A model generated the notes under the pieces. That model saw nothing but the letters and a program-made list of their open reading frames with translations, had not been told where the DNA came from and searched no databases. A DNA stretch of 64,000 nucleotides from Chrysopilus asiliformis (lineage: Eukaryota > Arthropoda > Insecta > Diptera > Rhagionidae), in assembly GCA_964034945.1 (NCBI GenBank), contig OZ035960.1:84692148-84756147 (forward strand), read 5' to 3'. The position numbers and the translations under genes are program-made. Shown in pieces: positions 62,563 to 64,000 of this stretch; the stretch's first letter is position 1; each line of letters opens with the position of its first letter.

Positions 62563-64000
62563 TCAATTACATATTCCAAGAGAAGTTCTTAAAAATTCAA
62601 ACTGTTTGGCAGCAAGTGGTTTGGTAAAAATGTCAGCCAGCTGTTTTGAACTGCTAATGTAGTTTACCTTGATCTTGCCTTCTTCTATTGCTTGACGAAT
62701 AAAATTGTACTTTACGTCGATGTGTTTCATACGTTTATGCTCCCGCGGTTCATTGGAGATTCCGATGCAGGCTTGATTATCCTCGAAGATTTTAATTGGC
62801 TCATTGAATTTGATGTTTAGTTCCTGCAGCAGACCCTTGAGCCAAATTCCCTCACAAGCAGAAGCACAAAGGGCTACATATTCAGCTTCCGTTGAAGACA
62901 AACATGTTGATGGCTGCTTTCTGGTAGCCCACGAAACTGTGCAACCAAAAACTTTGAAGACGTATCCAGAAACTGATTTCCTCTCTTCTACGTCATTTGC
63001 CCAATCGGCGTCAGCATATCCCAACAATGGTTCCGCATTTTCATCCCTACGATAAATTAAAGAAAAATCAATTGTTTGTTTAATATACCTCAAAATTCTT
63101 TTTGCATGTTTCCAATGCACGTCGCCAAAATTATTTTGAAATCTGCTGAAGTAGTTGACGGAAACGCTTAAATCAGGGCGACATGATGTCATCATATACA
63201 TCAAACAACCAATCAGCTCACGGTAGGGTTTGTCTGTTGTAATAGAATTGTCTTCCTTCACGAGCTTTAGACTTTGCTCCATTGGTGTTGAAATTCCATT
63301 ACACTCTTCCAGACCAAATCTTTTTAAAACATTTGCCCAATAATGCGTCTGATTCAATTTTAAAGTACCTTTTGTAACATCACGCACAATATTTATTCCC
63401 AAAAATTGTTTAGAATCTTTTAAGTCTTTCATTTCAAACGCACTAGACAATTTTAATTTAATTCTGCGTATTTCATTGATGTCATTACCTATTATCAATA
63501 AATCATCAACGTATAGTAATATATAAATAATTATGTCTCTTTGAAACTTCACATATAAACAATAATCCGCGTTTGTTCGAATAAAATTTAGTCTTTTCAT
63601 AAAACTATTGAACTTCTCGTTCCACATTCTAGACGATTGTTTTAGTCCGTATAGGGATTTATTGAGTTTACACACTAAATCCCTTTTTACAAAACCTTCC
63701 GGTTGGCGCATAAAGATTTCCTCATTTAATTCACCATTGAGAAAGGCGGTTTTGACATCCATTTGTTCAACATGATATTCAAAATGATTTGCGACTGCCA
63801 ATAATGTCCTTAACGTTACAAGTTTCGCGACTGGTGCATATGTTTCGTTATAGTCGAAACCTCGTTTTTGTGAAAAACCCTTTGCAACCAGTCGGGCCTT
63901 ATATTTTTCTATCTCACCATCATAATTTCTTTTAATTTTGAACACCCATTTACAGGCTATCGCTTTTCGCCCGGGTGGTAATTTTGTCAGCGTCCAAGTA
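62563..64000 (-). CDS. pol: Copia B Pol, RT and RNase H (intact, runs off the window)
   Basis: Open from the window edge (WTLTKLPPGRKAIACKWVF) through YKARLVAKGFSQKRGFDYNE, MDVKTAFLNGELNEEIFMRQ, LLYVDDLLIIG with the YVDD box, and the RNase H end GYADADWANDVEERKSVSGY, CLSSTEAEYVAL and LADIFTKPLA. No frameshift or stop in ~478 codons, unlike copia A. Integrase and Gag would lie beyond 64000. A recent element is likely. Confidence 0.93.
   Translation of the reverse strand, partial: TWTLTKLPPGRKAIACKWVFKIKRNYDGEIEKYKARLVAKGFSQKRGFDYNETYAPVAKLVTLRTLLAVANHFEYHVEQMDVKTAFLNGELNEEIFMRQPEGFVKRDLVCKLNKSLYGLKQSSRMWNEKFNSFMKRLNFIRTNADYCLYVKFQRDIIIYILLYVDDLLIIGNDINEIRRIKLKLSSAFEMKDLKDSKQFLGINIVRDVTKGTLKLNQTHYWANVLKRFGLEECNGISTPMEQSLKLVKEDNSITTDKPYRELIGCLMYMMTSCRPDLSVSVNYFSRFQNNFGDVHWKHAKRILRYIKQTIDFSLIYRRDENAEPLLGYADADWANDVEERKSVSGYVFKVFGCTVSWATRKQPSTCLSSTEAEYVALCASACEGIWLKGLLQELNIKFNEPIKIFEDNQACIGISNEPREHKRMKHIDVKYNFIRQAIEEGKIKVNYISSSKQLADIFTKPLAAKQFEFLRTSLGICN

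Overview
The window is AT-rich eukaryotic DNA made almost entirely of transposable elements nested inside one another. The mix points to an insect genome: errantivirus-type Ty3/gypsy elements with Env, Ty1/copia, LINEs with PHD-type ORF1, hAT, PIF/Harbinger, piggyBac, pogo and MULE/CMC-like DNA transposons. The order of insect cannot be decided from the sequence. I see no complete ordinary host gene, no tRNA or rRNA, and no bacterial feature. Most coding regions lie on the minus strand and most are broken.

Layout. 1-5.7 kb: a pogo-type MITE inside a LINE, a MULE/NOF-like transposase split by a hAT MITE and a piggyBac MITE, a 115-bp satellite, and an unrecognised conserved exon. 5.9-8.2 kb: gypsy gag fragment (A) with its primer-binding site, then a Harbinger tail. 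8.5-11.2 kb: a second pogo MITE and a DNA transposon with 7-bp target duplications. 11.3-15.4 kb: hAT and Harbinger transposase fragments and a decayed multi-exon Myb/SANT-like gene. Its first coding intron is filled by a fold-back element that carries a Harbinger-type element with a MADF exon. 15.9-19.2 kb: LINE reverse transcriptase split by a four-level nest of DNA transposons. 19.2-22.8 kb: no genes, a few hairpin elements. 22.8-28.7 kb: gypsy B, whose pol is interrupted by a 2.2-kb insert that looks like a captured RNA-virus nucleoprotein gene. 28.7-36.1 kb: a Myb/SANT-like gene with a palindromic MITE, then gypsy C with a solo LTR inside pol. 36.1-42.4 kb: a second hAT, a transposon with a Ulp1-type protease, and a LINE. 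42.4-43.9 kb: copia A.

43,936-50,693 holds the one apparently intact element, gypsy D. It has two 374-bp LTRs that I read as identical, a 4-bp target duplication, a tRNA-type primer-binding site, gag, pol in the -1 frame after a canonical slippery heptamer, and a full-length Env with a furin-like site and a C-terminal membrane anchor. Four ~60-bp tandem repeats lie in its untranslated leader.

51-58.6 kb: a CMC-like transposase, two more broken gypsy elements (E, F) with a third pogo MITE in F, a Harbinger transposase with readable introns, and a second copy of the unrecognised exon. 59.4-64 kb: an orphan LTR, a ~230-bp AT-rich tandem repeat, and an intact 3' part of a copia pol running off the window end.

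The most useful signal is the insertion record. At many sites removing the inserted element plus one target duplication restores the host reading frame, which fixes element boundaries and relative ages without database searches.
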